A DNA stretch of 64,000 bases from G965222335 sp965222335 (GCA_965222335.1 OZ244944.1:3348001-3412000), one strand, 5' to 3'. Shown: positions 18,272 through 27,048, numbered from the stretch's first letter. Numbers and translations: made by a program. The notes: generated by a model not told the origin, from the letters alone.

Positions 18272-18899
18272 GCGTGCACGCCGCTGGCTGCTGTGCGCCC
18301 TGTTGCTGCTGGCACTGCAGCAGCTGGGCAGCGCGGGACTGATCAAGGCCAAGGCCGCCCTCGCCCCGGTGCTGGTGCAGCGCGCCTGGCAGGCCACCCT
18401 GGACAGCGGCGGGCGTCCTCACCGCCCCTGGCCCTGGGCCGATACCTGGCCAGTGGCCAGGCTGTCGGTGCCAGCCCTGGATATTGACCAGTTTGTGCTC
18501 GCCGGCGCGACCGGCAATGCCCTGGCCTTCGGGCCCGGCCTGGATGCGGCCGGCGCCGCGCCGGGAGAGGCAGGCACCGCGATTCTCGCCGGTCATCGGG
18601 ACACCCACTTCCGCTTTCTCGAGGCAATGCAGCCGACGATGCCCCTGTTTATCCAGCGGGCGGACGGCAGTCGCCTGCGCTTCCGGGTGCAGCGCGCGCA
18701 AGTTGTGGACAGTCGCCAGCCGATGGCACCGCCACCAACCACGGGGGCGCCGCGGCTGGAGCTGGTGACCTGCTACCCCTTCCGCGCTCTGCGCGCCGGG
18801 GGCCCCCTGCGCTATGTAGTCACCGCAGTGCCTGACAGGGGTTCACGATCGCATACGCCGGAGATGTTCAATCGCCGCAAGGAGATGATACCGCTATGA
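18252..18899 (+). CDS. Class GN sortase
   Basis: A 215-residue transpeptidase with an N-terminal membrane anchor (about residues 10-27). The catalytic triad is visible: H115 in LAGHRDTHF, C174 in LVTCYPF and R187 in GPLRYVV. The class dedicated to a single neighbouring target in marine Gram-negatives is called GN (TIGR03784). It should cleave the sorting signal of the overlapping upstream protein at the periplasmic face. Its stop codon overlaps the next ATG (ATGA), so the unknown downstream gene is coupled to it. Confidence 0.92.
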   Translation: MRHLNRERARRWLLCALLLLALQQLGSAGLIKAKAALAPVLVQRAWQATLDSGGRPHRPWPWADTWPVARLSVPALDIDQFVLAGATGNALAFGPGLDAAGAAPGEAGTAILAGHRDTHFRFLEAMQPTMPLFIQRADGSRLRFRVQRAQVVDSRQPMAPPPTTGAPRLELVTCYPFRALRAGGPLRYVVTAVPDRGSRSHTPEMFNRRKEMIPL

Positions 18900-19312
18900 C
18901 ACAACTTGCCCATGAGCCAAGCGTGGTCCTGTTCCAGGCCCTCAGCCCCACCCAGTTCGCTGCCCTGGAGGCAGCGGCCTGGCGTCGCATCGTGCCCTGC
19001 CAGACCGACGAGGAATGGTGCCAGTTGAAGCTGCGTCAGCGCTACGCGGAGATGATTGCCCGCCAGCGGGGGGTGCCGGAGTTTGGTCGCGCCTACGTGG
19101 TGCGCTTGGTCCTGCCTCCGAGCGCGCTGGCTGACTACCAGCTGGGCAGTGTGGCCTACGAGGAGCACCTGGAATACCAGGTGCCTGTCTTTAACCTGGG
19201 CCGTTTGAGCCGGCAGCTGCTGGAACCGGTAGAGCTGGTGTCTGTGTTCCGGCAGTGGCACAGCTATTCGGTGCCGAGGGGCTCGCGGCCACTTGCTGCA
19301 ATGATTGGCTAG
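18896..19312 (+). CDS. Unknown protein coupled to the sortase gene
   Basis: A 138-residue soluble protein with no signal peptide or membrane helix; I do not recognise its family. It has an N-terminal helical, leucine/alanine-rich part, a WCQLKLRQRYAEMIARQ helix and then beta-like VVRLVLPPSAL and EYQVPVFNL stretches. The ATG sits in an ATGA overlap with the sortase stop, so it is made from the same transcript. That suggests a cytoplasmic role linked to the sortase system, but this is inference. It is the last gene before the thrS operon promoter. Confidence 0.7.
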   Translation: MTQLAHEPSVVLFQALSPTQFAALEAAAWRRIVPCQTDEEWCQLKLRQRYAEMIARQRGVPEFGRAYVVRLVLPPSALADYQLGSVAYEEHLEYQVPVFNLGRLSRQLLEPVELVSVFRQWHSYSVPRGSRPLAAMIG

Positions 19313-19365
19313 GGTCAGCAGAGAGATTTACAGTCCCCGGCGATGTACCCGCGGATTGCCCGACC

Positions 19366-19394
19366 TTGGGCCTTGTGTGCGCGTATGCTATGCT
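19366..19394 (+). promoter_or_regulatory. Candidate promoter of the thrS operon
   Basis: TTGGGC (19366-19371), a 17-base spacer and TATGCT (19389-19394) lie about 114 bases before the thrS ATG. The intervening leader is long enough for regulation; no classic T-box or tRNA-Thr mimic was recognised. Confidence 0.4.
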
Positions 19395-19507
19395 GCGCGC
19401 CCTCGAAACTTTGGGTTCGGGACAAAGAACCGCTCAGCCCCCGATCTTTGATTGAAGCTGACTCACGTGGCCTTTAGTAGGGGTCACCACTGGATAAAGG
19501 AAAGCTC

Positions 19508-21439
19508 ATGCCTGTTATTACCCTGCCCGATGGCAGCCAGCGCGCCTTCGACGCCCCCGTTTCCGTACATGATGTCGCTGCCGATATCGGCCCCGGCCTG
19601 GCCAAGGCGGCGCTTGCCGGGGTGGTCGATGGTCGCGAGGTGGATACCTCTTACACCATTGAGGACGATGCCGAGCTGGCGATTATCACCGACCGCGACG
19701 AGGCTGGCCTGGAGGTGATTCGTCACTCCACCGCCCACCTGCTGGCGATGGCCACCCAGGAGCTGTTCCCCGGCACCCAGGTCACCATCGGTCCGGTGAT
19801 CGAGGACGGCTTCTACTACGACTTTGCCACGGGGCACAGCTTCACGCCCGAGGACCTGGAAAAGATCGAGCAGCGCATGGCAGAGATCGTTGCCGACGAC
19901 CTGTCCGTGGAGCGCATCGTGATGAGCCGCGACAAGGCAATCGAGCTGTTCCGCAATATGGGTGAGCACTACAAGGTGCAGATCATCGAGGAGCTGCCCG
20001 AAGGGGAGGAGCTGTCGATTTACCAGCAGGGCCCCTGGATGGATCTCTGCCGCGGCCCCCACGTGCCCAGCACCGGCAAGCTCAGTGTGTTCAAGCTGAC
20101 CAAGGTGGCCGGCGCCTACTGGCGGGGCGACGCCCGCAACGAGATGCTGCAGCGTATCTACGGCACTGCCTGGGCGAACAAGAAACAGCTCAAGCAGTAC
20201 CTGACCCGCATCGAAGAGGCGGAGAAGCGCGATCACCGCAAGATCGGCAAGAAGCTGGACCTGTTCCATATCCAGGAGGAGGCCCCCGGCATGGTGTTCT
20301 GGCACCCGGCCGGCTGGACCATCTACCAGGCGGTGGAACAGTACATGCGCCGGGTTCAGCGTGAGCGCGGCTACCAGGAAATTCGCACGCCGCAGCTGGT
20401 GGACCTGTCCCTGTGGGAGCGCTCCGGCCACGCCGACAAGTTCGGCGACGACATGTTCATGCTCAAGAGTGACGAGCGCGAGTTCGCGGTCAAGCCGATG
20501 AACTGTCCCTGCCACGTGCAGGTGTTCAACCAGGGGCTGAAATCCTATCGCGACCTGCCCCTGCGCCTGGCGGAATTCGGCTCCTGCCACCGCAACGAGC
20601 CCTCCGGCTCCCTGCACGGGATCATGCGGGTGCGCGGCTTTACCCAGGACGACGCCCACATTTTCTGCACCGAGGACCAGATCCAGGAAGAGGTCGCGGA
20701 GTTCATCGACTTCCTGCACGCGGTGTACGCAGACTTCGGTTTCAGCGAGGTCATTTACCGCCTGTCTACCCGGCCAGAAAAGCGCGTGGGCTCGGATGCG
20801 GACTGGGATCGCTCGGAGAAAGCCCTCGCCGACGCCCTGGACGCCAAGGAACTGCCCTGGCAGGAGCTGCCGGGCGAGGGGGCCTTTTACGGGCCCAAGA
20901 TCGAGTTTTCCCTCAAGGACTGCATCGGCCGGGTTTGGCAGCTGGGCACCATGCAGGTGGATTTTTCCATGCCCAGCCGCCTGGACGCCCAGTACGTGGC
21001 GGAGGACGGCTCCCGCCAGGTGCCGGTGATGCTGCACCGGGCGATCCTCGGCTCCTTCGAGCGTTTTATCGGGATTTTGATCGAGCATTTCGAGGGAATT
21101 TTCCCCACCTGGCTCGCGCCCACCCAGGCCGTGGTGTTGAATATTACCGACAAACAGGCCGAATATGCCCAAAAGGTGGAAGAATCCTTGCAAAACAAGG
21201 GCTTTCGGGTGGTTTCGGACTTGAGAAATGAGAAAATCGGCTTTAAAATCCGCGAGCACACAATTCAGAAGGTCCCCTACCTGCTAGTGGTGGGGGATAA
21301 AGAAGTCGAAACACAGACTGTGGCCGTGCGGGCCCGTCGCGGTGAGGACCTGGGATCGATGGATCTCAATGCGTTTGTAACGCACCTCACGGACGACGTG
21401 GCGCGACGTGGCCGTATTGCAATGGAGAATCAGCATTAA
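19508..21439 (+). CDS. thrS: Threonyl-tRNA synthetase
   Basis: A 643-residue class II synthetase charging tRNA-Thr. It has a TGS domain (residues 1-62), an editing domain with the H73-x3-H77 motif (HSTAH), the catalytic core with zinc ligand C333 in MNCPCH, class II motif 2 (EFGSCHRNEPSGSLHGIMRVRGF, shown only in part as FGSCHRNEPSG), and a C-terminal anticodon-binding domain. Length equals the E. coli enzyme. AAAGGAAAG precedes the ATG. Its stop codon overlaps the ATT start of infC. Confidence 0.98.
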   Translation: MPVITLPDGSQRAFDAPVSVHDVAADIGPGLAKAALAGVVDGREVDTSYTIEDDAELAIITDRDEAGLEVIRHSTAHLLAMATQELFPGTQVTIGPVIEDGFYYDFATGHSFTPEDLEKIEQRMAEIVADDLSVERIVMSRDKAIELFRNMGEHYKVQIIEELPEGEELSIYQQGPWMDLCRGPHVPSTGKLSVFKLTKVAGAYWRGDARNEMLQRIYGTAWANKKQLKQYLTRIEEAEKRDHRKIGKKLDLFHIQEEAPGMVFWHPAGWTIYQAVEQYMRRVQRERGYQEIRTPQLVDLSLWERSGHADKFGDDMFMLKSDEREFAVKPMNCPCHVQVFNQGLKSYRDLPLRLAEFGSCHRNEPSGSLHGIMRVRGFTQDDAHIFCTEDQIQEEVAEFIDFLHAVYADFGFSEVIYRLSTRPEKRVGSDADWDRSEKALADALDAKELPWQELPGEGAFYGPKIEFSLKDCIGRVWQLGTMQVDFSMPSRLDAQYVAEDGSRQVPVMLHRAILGSFERFIGILIEHFEGIFPTWLAPTQAVVLNITDKQAEYAQKVEESLQNKGFRVVSDLRNEKIGFKIREHTIQKVPYLLVVGDKEVETQTVAVRARRGEDLGSMDLNAFVTHLTDDVARRGRIAMENQH

Positions 21440-21971
21440 GAGAGACAGCGGCAAAGGCGCCTCCAAGAAGGCCCTCACCAATGACCAGATTACTCACGAC
21501 CCGGTCAGATTGATCGGCGCCGATGGCGAACAGGTAGGCATCGTGTCTTTGAGCGAGGCACTCGCGGCTGCGGAAGCGGCCAGTATGGATCTCGTGTTGA
21601 TCGCTGATTCCGACCCCGCAGTTTGCAAGATCATGGACTACGGGAAACATGTGTTCGAAGCGAAAAAGCAAAAGGCTGCTCAGAAGAAGAAGCAGAAGCG
21701 GACACAGGTAAAAGAAATGAAGTTTCGTCCAGGGACGGAAGAGGGTGACTACCAGGTAAAACTACGCAACCTGGTGCGTTTCCTTGAACAGGGCGACAAG
21801 GCCAAGGTCACGCTGCGGTTTCGCGGACGTGAAATGGCTCACCAGGAAATCGGCATGGAGCTACTCAAGCGGGTAGAAGCTGATCTGGCAGAGTTGGGTG
21901 CGGTCGAGCAATTTCCAAAAATGGAAGGCCGGCAACTGACGATGGTTATAGCCCCCCGGAAGAAGAGTTAG
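21435..21971 (+). CDS. infC: Translation initiation factor IF-3 (AUU start)
   Basis: A 178-residue IF-3 that binds the 30S subunit and checks start-codon selection. Its N-domain contains TNDQITHDPVRLIG and its C-domain VKEMKFRPGTEEGDYQVK and RFRGREMAHQEIG. The start was set at ATT (21435-21437), which overlaps the thrS stop and has GGAG 7 bases upstream. The rare ATT start is the known basis of IF-3 autoregulation in gammaproteobacteria. An ATG further upstream in frame lies inside thrS and would add nine unrelated residues. Confidence 0.95.
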   Translation: MKRDSGKGASKKALTNDQITHDPVRLIGADGEQVGIVSLSEALAAAEAASMDLVLIADSDPAVCKIMDYGKHVFEAKKQKAAQKKKQKRTQVKEMKFRPGTEEGDYQVKLRNLVRFLEQGDKAKVTLRFRGREMAHQEIGMELLKRVEADLAELGAVEQFPKMEGRQLTMVIAPRKKS

Positions 21972-22029
21972 GGCCCGTGAATGCCTTTTCCCTTCGCACT
22001 ATTAATCTGCAAATGCGGAGTATTTGATT

Positions 22030-22224
22030 ATGCCTAAAGCAAAAATTCACAGCGGGGCGGCCAAGCGTTTCAAGAAAACCGCCGGTGGTTACAAGCGCAA
22101 GAGCGCCTACAAGAGCCACATCCTGACCAAGATGACGACCAAGCGTAAGCGCCAGCTGCGCGGGACCTCCATGGTCCACGCCAGTGACAAAGCGCTGATT
22201 GACCGCATGTTGCGGGCGCGCTAA
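22030..22224 (+). CDS. rpmI: 50S ribosomal protein L35
   Basis: A 64-residue, highly basic ribosomal protein with the family start MPKAKIHSGAAKRFKKT and the LRGTSMVHASD core. GCGGAG lies about 10 bases before the ATG. An in-frame ATT two codons earlier is not needed. It lies 58 bases after infC and 30 before rplT. In E. coli this spacing region takes part in L20 repression, which cannot be confirmed here by eye. Confidence 0.96.
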   Translation: MPKAKIHSGAAKRFKKTAGGYKRKSAYKSHILTKMTTKRKRQLRGTSMVHASDKALIDRMLRAR

Positions 22225-22254
22225 CGGTAACCCAATCGAGATTAGGAGAAGACT

Positions 22255-22611
22255 ATGCCTCGCGTAAAACGTGGTGTGGTGGCCCATCGCCGTCACAAGA
22301 AGATTATGAAGCAGGCCAAGGGTTACTACGGTGCCCGCAGCCGTGTGTTCCGAGTTGCCAAGCAGGCCGTTACCAAGGCCGGGCAGTATGCATACCGTGA
22401 CCGTCGTCAGCGCAAGCGTCAGTTCCGCGCGCTGTGGATCACGCGTATCAACGCCCAGTCCCGTGCCAACGGCCTGAGCTACAGCCGCCTGATCAATGGC
22501 CTCAAAAAAGCCGATATCAGCCTGGACCGTCGCGTGCTGGCGGACCTGGCAGTGCACGACAAGCCGGCTTTTGCAGCGATCGTGGAGCAAGCGAAGGCCG
22601 CACTGGCCTAA
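22255..22611 (+). CDS. rplT: 50S ribosomal protein L20
   Basis: A 118-residue rRNA-binding protein needed for early 50S assembly, with MPRVKRGVVAHRRHKK at the start and RDRRQRKRQFRALWITRINA in the middle, both typical of L20. AGGAGA precedes the ATG. It is followed by a strong rho-independent terminator at 22673-22708, which separates the ribosomal part of the operon from pheST. Confidence 0.97.
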   Translation: MPRVKRGVVAHRRHKKIMKQAKGYYGARSRVFRVAKQAVTKAGQYAYRDRRQRKRQFRALWITRINAQSRANGLSYSRLINGLKKADISLDRRVLADLAVHDKPAFAAIVEQAKAALA

Positions 22612-22672
22612 GCCCACCCCCGCCGTGACGTCGTAATGGTCGTCGCGGTTCGCTGGCTACACTGAACGACAG

Positions 22673-22708
22673 GAAGGGAAAGGGCATTGCTCTTTCCCTT
22701 CTTTTTTT
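22673..22708 (+). terminator. Rho-independent terminator or attenuator between rplT and pheS
   Basis: A perfect 10-bp stem (22673-22682 with 22692-22701; arms GAAGGGAAAG/CTTTCCCTTC) is followed by seven T residues. It lies 62 bases after rplT and 47 before pheS, the position occupied by the pheST attenuator in E. coli. No competing antiterminator stem was found by eye. Confidence 0.88.
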
Positions 22709-22754
22709 GGCGCAATCTTTTTGGCACAAAGAACCGGAGTCGAGACGCAAGCGA

Positions 22755-23768
22755 ATGGAAAACCTCGAAGCCCTGGCCCAGGAGGCCAGAGAAAAAATTG
22801 CAGCGGCAGAGGATGGTGCCTCGCTGGAACAGCTGCGGGTGGATTACCTGGGCAAGAAGGGCCAGATCACGGCGCTGCTCAAGAGCCTGGGTCAATTGTC
22901 TGCTGAGGAGCGGCCAGCCGCCGGTGCGCAGATCAACGTGGTCAAGCAGGAACTGCAGGCCCTGATCGGGGCGCGCAAGCAGGCGCTGGAAGCGGCCGCG
23001 GTGGAGGAGAAGCTGGCGGCGGAAACCATTGACGTCACCCTGCCGGGTCGCGGCCAGAGCACCGGCGGCATTCACCCGGTCACCCGGACCATCGAGCGCA
23101 TCGAGGATTTCTTCGCCAGCATCGGCTTCGACGTGGTCGAAGGCCCGGAAATCGAGGACGACTACCACAACTTCGAGGCCCTCAATATTCCCGCGCACCA
23201 CCCCGCGCGCGCCATGCACGACACCTTTTACGTGGATGAGACCACGGTACTGCGCACCCATACCTCGCCGGTACAGGTGCGGGTGATGGAGAGCCAGGCG
23301 CCGCCGCTGCGGGTGATCTGCCCGGGGCGGGTCTACCGCTGCGATTCCGACCTGACCCACACGCCCATGTTCCATCAGGTGGAAGGCCTGCTGATCGATG
23401 AGCATTCCAGCTTTGCCGACCTCAAGGGCCTGATTGAGGAGTTCCTGCGGGTATTCTTCGAGAAGGACCTGCAGGTGCGCTTCCGGCCATCCTACTTCCC
23501 CTTCACCGAGCCCTCGGCGGAAGTGGATATCCAGTGCGTCAATTGCGGCGGTGACGGCTGCCGGGTGTGCAGCCACACCGGCTGGCTCGAGGTGATGGGC
23601 TGCGGCATGGTGCACCCCCGGGTGTTCCAGCATTCGCAGATCGACGCGGAACGGTATTCCGGCTTTGCCTTCGGTATGGGGGTGGAGCGCCTGGCCATGC
23701 TGCGCTACGGCGTCAACGACCTGCGCCTGTTTTTCGATAACGACCTGCGCTTCCTGGAACAGTTCTGA
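22755..23768 (+). CDS. pheS: Phenylalanyl-tRNA synthetase alpha subunit
   Basis: A 337-residue catalytic subunit of the alpha2-beta2 synthetase. An N-terminal coiled coil (residues ~1-85) leads to the class II core with GPEIEDDYHNFEALN, CPGRVYR, HTPMFHQVEGL, RFRPSYFPFTEPS and GFAFGMGVERL. Near residues 258-270 there is a Cys-rich insert (CVNCGGDGCRVC) where E. coli has a shorter loop; some bacterial PheS proteins have a similar insert that may bind zinc. The start MENLEALAQ aligns with E. coli; an in-frame upstream ATG lies in the terminator region. Confidence 0.96.
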   Translation: MENLEALAQEAREKIAAAEDGASLEQLRVDYLGKKGQITALLKSLGQLSAEERPAAGAQINVVKQELQALIGARKQALEAAAVEEKLAAETIDVTLPGRGQSTGGIHPVTRTIERIEDFFASIGFDVVEGPEIEDDYHNFEALNIPAHHPARAMHDTFYVDETTVLRTHTSPVQVRVMESQAPPLRVICPGRVYRCDSDLTHTPMFHQVEGLLIDEHSSFADLKGLIEEFLRVFFEKDLQVRFRPSYFPFTEPSAEVDIQCVNCGGDGCRVCSHTGWLEVMGCGMVHPRVFQHSQIDAERYSGFAFGMGVERLAMLRYGVNDLRLFFDNDLRFLEQF

Positions 23769-23799
23769 GCAGCCTGCCAACAGCACGGAGACAGCAACA

Positions 23800-26187
23800 G
23801 TGAAAATCAGTGAAAAGTGGCTGCGGGAATGGGTTAACCCGGAGCTTTCCACCGACGAGCTTGCCCACCAGATCACCATGGCCGGCCTGGAGGTGGACGC
23901 CATCGAACCGGTTGCCGGTGAGTTCAGCGGCGTGGTGGTGGGCGAGATCCTGAGTGCCGAGCAGCACCCGGACGCGGACAAACTGCGCCTGTGCCAGGTG
24001 GCGACCGGGGAAGAGACCGTGCAGATCGTGTGTGGCGCGCCCAATGCCCGTGCCGGGCTGAAGGCGCCCCTGGCGAGGGTGGGTGCGGTACTGCCCGGTG
24101 ACTTCAAAATCAAGCGCGCCAAGCTGCGCGGTGTCGAGAGCCAGGGCATGCTCTGCGCCGAGCAGGAACTCGGCCTCTCGGACGAGTCCGACGGCCTGAT
24201 GGAGTTGCCCGGGGACGCCCCCGTGGGCGCGTCGCTGCGGGACTACCTGCAGCTGGATGACCGGCTGATCGAGATCGGCCTCACTCCCAACCGCGCCGAC
24301 TGCCTGGGGATCGCCGGCATCGCCAGGGAAGTGGGCCTGCTCAATCACCTGCCGGTGAATGCACCCGCGAGCGCGCCGGTTACCGAGACCCACGAAGAAA
24401 CCCGGTCGGTCGAGCTGCAGGCAGCGGATCGCTGTCCGCGCTATCTCGGTCGGGTGGTCCGCAACGTGGACCTGTCCCGCCCGAGCCCGCTCTGGCTGCA
24501 GGAAAAACTGCGCCGCTGCGGCCTGCGCAGTATTGACGTGGCGGTGGATATCACCAACTACGTGCTGCTGGAACTGGGCCAGCCCATGCACGCTTTCGAC
24601 CTGGACAAGCTGCAGGGCGATATCATCGTGCGCCTGGCAGCCGCCGGGGAGTCCCTGGCCCTGCTGGATGGCCAGACGGTCGAGCTGAATGCCGACACCC
24701 TGGTGATAGCCGACCAGGCGGGGCCCCTGGCGATGGCGGGGATCATGGGTGGCGAGCCCTCAGCGGTCAGCCCCGATACCCGGCATGTTTTCCTGGAGGC
24801 GGCGTTCTTCGCGCCGGACATGCTGGCGGGCAAGGCGCGCGCCTATGGCCTGCATACGGATTCCTCCCACCGCTTTGAGCGGGGGGTCGACTTCACCCTG
24901 CAGCGCCGGGCCATGGAGCGGGCCACGCAGTTGCTGCTGGATATTGCCGGGGGCGAAGCGGGACCGATTACCGAGGCGGTTTCCAAACCCGATCTGCCGG
25001 CCCGCCCCGACGTGCACCTGCGCGCGGTGCGGATCAACAAGCTGCTGGGCCTGGACCTGCCGGGGGCAGAGGTGGAGCGTATCCTCACCGGGCTCGGCCT
25101 GGGAGTGGCGACCACGCAGGATGGCTGGACCTGCAGCGTGCCGAGCTGGCGTTTTGATATCAGCATCGAAGCTGACCTGCTGGAGGAACTGGCCAGGGTA
25201 TACGGTTACAACCGCCTGCCGGTGAGCCGCATCCAGGCTGAGCTGGTGATGCCGGCGCGCAGCGAGACAGAACTTTCCCCGCGTGCCCTGCGTCGACATC
25301 TCAGCGCCCGTGGCTATCGCGAGGCGATTACCTACAGCTTTATTGAGCCGGCGCTGCAACAGCACTTTGATCCCGGTAGCAATGCGGTCAGCCTCGCCAA
25401 CCCCATTTCCGCGGATATGGCAGTGATGCGCACCAGCCTGCTCCCCGGCCTGGTGACCGCCGTGCTGCGCAACACCACCCGACAGCAGCCCCGCGTGCGG
25501 CTGTTCGAGACCGGGCTGCGTTTTCTGCCGGGTGAGGGAGGCGAGCTCGCCGGACTGCGGCAGGTGCCCAGCCTGGCCCTGGTGAGCACCGGCCAGCGCT
25601 TTGCCGAATCCTGGGCCCAGGCGGCCGAGGCGCAGGACTTTTTTGACCTCAAGGGCGACCTCGAGAGTCTGCTTCAGCTGGGCCGTGATATGGCGGCGTT
25701 CAGCTTTACCGCGGCCCGCCATCCCGCGCTGCATCCCGGGCAAACGGCGAGCATTGTGCGGGATGGGCGCGAGGTCGGAATCATCGGTGCCCTGCACCCG
25801 AGCCTGCAACGTGAGCTGGATTTGCGAGCGCCACTCTACGCCTGCGAGATCGAGCTGGCCGCGGTGCTGGATACCGCGCTGCCCGGCTTCACCGAGCTGT
25901 CCAAATACCCCGAGATTCGCCGGGATCTGGCGGTGGTGGTGGACAAAACCATACCCGCCGCGGAGTTGCTGGCAAATGTTCGAGCCTCGGCAGGCGCTTA
26001 CCTGACGGACTTAAGGTTGTTTGATGTCTATGCCGGGAAAGGCATTGATCCTAAACGAAAAAGCCTCGCGCTTGGTTTGACTTTCCGTGATCAATCGCGC
26101 ACTCTTAGCGACGAAGACGTCAACCTGGCTGTGAATCAAGTCGTTGATTCACTTCAGAAAAATTACAACGCAGAGCTCAGGAACTAG
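23800..26187 (+). CDS. pheT: Phenylalanyl-tRNA synthetase beta subunit
   Basis: A 795-residue beta subunit, the same length as in E. coli. It has an EMAP/OB-type tRNA-binding domain (~40-150, with GEILSAEQHPDADKLRLCQV), B3/B4 editing domain, B5 domain and a C-terminal anticodon-binding ferredoxin-like domain (SKYPEIRRDLAVVVD). The start is GTG at 23800 (KISEKWLREWVNPELS follows), with CGGAG upstream; the frame runs open into pheS but that part does not resemble PheT. It lies 31 bases after pheS and 13 before ihfA. Confidence 0.96.
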   Translation: MKISEKWLREWVNPELSTDELAHQITMAGLEVDAIEPVAGEFSGVVVGEILSAEQHPDADKLRLCQVATGEETVQIVCGAPNARAGLKAPLARVGAVLPGDFKIKRAKLRGVESQGMLCAEQELGLSDESDGLMELPGDAPVGASLRDYLQLDDRLIEIGLTPNRADCLGIAGIAREVGLLNHLPVNAPASAPVTETHEETRSVELQAADRCPRYLGRVVRNVDLSRPSPLWLQEKLRRCGLRSIDVAVDITNYVLLELGQPMHAFDLDKLQGDIIVRLAAAGESLALLDGQTVELNADTLVIADQAGPLAMAGIMGGEPSAVSPDTRHVFLEAAFFAPDMLAGKARAYGLHTDSSHRFERGVDFTLQRRAMERATQLLLDIAGGEAGPITEAVSKPDLPARPDVHLRAVRINKLLGLDLPGAEVERILTGLGLGVATTQDGWTCSVPSWRFDISIEADLLEELARVYGYNRLPVSRIQAELVMPARSETELSPRALRRHLSARGYREAITYSFIEPALQQHFDPGSNAVSLANPISADMAVMRTSLLPGLVTAVLRNTTRQQPRVRLFETGLRFLPGEGGELAGLRQVPSLALVSTGQRFAESWAQAAEAQDFFDLKGDLESLLQLGRDMAAFSFTAARHPALHPGQTASIVRDGREVGIIGALHPSLQRELDLRAPLYACEIELAAVLDTALPGFTELSKYPEIRRDLAVVVDKTIPAAELLANVRASAGAYLTDLRLFDVYAGKGIDPKRKSLALGLTFRDQSRTLSDEDVNLAVNQVVDSLQKNYNAELRN

Positions 26188-26200
26188 GTATCGGAAGCAC

Positions 26201-26503
26201 ATGAGTGCGCTCACCAAATCAGAGATGGCCGAGCGCCTGTTTGAAGAGCTGGGGCTCAACAAACGGGAGGCCAAGGAGCTCGTGGAGCTCTTTTTTGAGG
26301 AAATCCGAACCTGTCTGGAGAATAATGAGCAGGTGAAGTTGTCCGGCTTCGGCAATTTCGACCTGAGAGACAAGAGCCAGCGGCCGGGGCGCAACCCCAA
26401 GACCGGCGAAGAGATTCCCATCTCCGCGCGCCGGGTGGTAACCTTTCGCCCCGGGCAAAAGCTGAAGACGCGAGTAGAAGCGTATGCTGGAACCGACTCA
26501 TAA
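26201..26503 (+). CDS. ihfA: Integration host factor alpha subunit
   Basis: A 100-residue HU/IHF DNA-bending protein. MSALTKSEMAERLFEELGLNKREAK and the beta-arm RPGRNPKTGEEIPI with the intercalating Pro are visible. GGAAG lies about 8 bases before the ATG at 26201. The order pheT-ihfA is typical of gammaproteobacteria and identifies this as IhfA rather than HU. It overlaps the next gene by 20 bases. IHF may also serve the island integrase next door. Confidence 0.95.
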   Translation: MSALTKSEMAERLFEELGLNKREAKELVELFFEEIRTCLENNEQVKLSGFGNFDLRDKSQRPGRNPKTGEEIPISARRVVTFRPGQKLKTRVEAYAGTDS

Positions 26504-26846
26504 CAACGAACTGCCCGCGATCCCGGGCAAGCGCTATTTCACCATTGGTGAGGTCAGCGAGCTGTGCGCGGTCAAACCCCATGTGCTGCGCTACTGGGAG
26601 CAGGAGTTTCCGCAGCTCAAGCCGGTAAAACGGCGTGGGAACCGGCGCTATTACCAGCGCGACGACGTGCTCACCATCCGCCAGATCCGCAGCCTGCTGT
26701 ATGAGCAGGGCTACACGATTGGTGGCGCCCGCCAGCGCATGACCGATGACGGCGATGCCACCACGCCGGTGGAGGTGCAGGCGGTGATCAAGGAAACCAT
26801 CGAGGAACTGGAAGACGTACTGAAGGTGCTCAGGCCCGCCAAATAG
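26484..26846 (+). CDS. MerR-family transcriptional regulator
   Basis: A 120-residue regulator with the MerR helix-turn-helix (YFTIGEVSELCAVKPHVLRYWEQEFPQL, residues ~18-45) followed by the wing RRGNRRYYQRDDVLTI and a short coiled coil. No cysteine-based metal site is present, so it is probably a structural or core-genome MerR, as usually found after ihfA next to tRNA-Pro. It overlaps ihfA by 20 bases and is probably co-transcribed with it. The target is unknown. Confidence 0.88.
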   Translation: MLEPTHNNELPAIPGKRYFTIGEVSELCAVKPHVLRYWEQEFPQLKPVKRRGNRRYYQRDDVLTIRQIRSLLYEQGYTIGGARQRMTDDGDATTPVEVQAVIKETIEELEDVLKVLRPAK

Positions 26847-26849
26847 GGT

Positions 26850-26877
26850 TTGAGTTGATTGTCCCATTCAGTATAAT
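26850..26877 (+). promoter_or_regulatory. Probable promoter of tRNA-Pro
   Basis: TTGAGT (26850-26855), a 16-base spacer and a consensus TATAAT (26872-26877) lie about 35 bases before the tRNA 5' end. Confidence 0.6.
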
Positions 26878-26912
26878 GCCGCCTCGCTCAGGGGGTTCAC
26901 CCCAGGCGATTT

Positions 26913-26989
26913 CGGGGCGTAGCGCAGTCTGGTAGCGCACCACACTGGGGGTGTGGTGGTCGTAGGTTCAAATCCTGCCGTCCCGACCA
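26913..26989 (+). tRNA. tRNA-Pro (anticodon GGG)
   Basis: A 77-nt cloverleaf: acceptor CGGGGCG paired with CGTCCCG (one G-T wobble), D-arm AGCGCAG, anticodon arm CCACAC-TGGGGGT-GTGTGG region with anticodon GGG, T-arm with TTCAAAT, discriminator A and encoded CCA. Its 3' end forms the attachment site of the downstream island. Confidence 0.96.
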
Positions 26990-26993
26990 AATT
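26971..26993 (+). repeat. attL of the tRNA-Pro island
   Basis: These 23 bases cover the tRNA T-loop to four bases past CCA and are repeated exactly at 38688-38710. The tRNA stays intact on this side, as is usual for tRNA-targeting integrases. Confidence 0.88.
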
Positions 26994-27022
26994 CCTTTCC
27001 AGCAACATCCTGTAACCTCTCT

Positions 27023-27048
27023 AAAGCCCTGTTAATCAGGGCTTTTTT
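27023..27048 (+). terminator. Rho-independent terminator after tRNA-Pro/attL
   Basis: AAAGCCCTG/CAGGGCTTT-type stem-loop followed by T residues, 33 bases after the tRNA. It is supplied by the island; the presumed original host terminator is at 38724-38750. Confidence 0.8.

Noticed and set aside
19484..21259. A 591-codon open frame antisense to thrS
   Set aside because: Same cause: high GC at third positions. No domain, no ribosome site, and complete overlap with a core gene.
22687..22965. A frame starting TTG with several Phe codons (LFPFFFW) over the rplT-pheS terminator, like a pheST leader peptide
   Set aside because: It has no stop near the stem and runs on into pheS, and the Phe codons follow from the terminator's T run. 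A real leader peptide would be short and closed.
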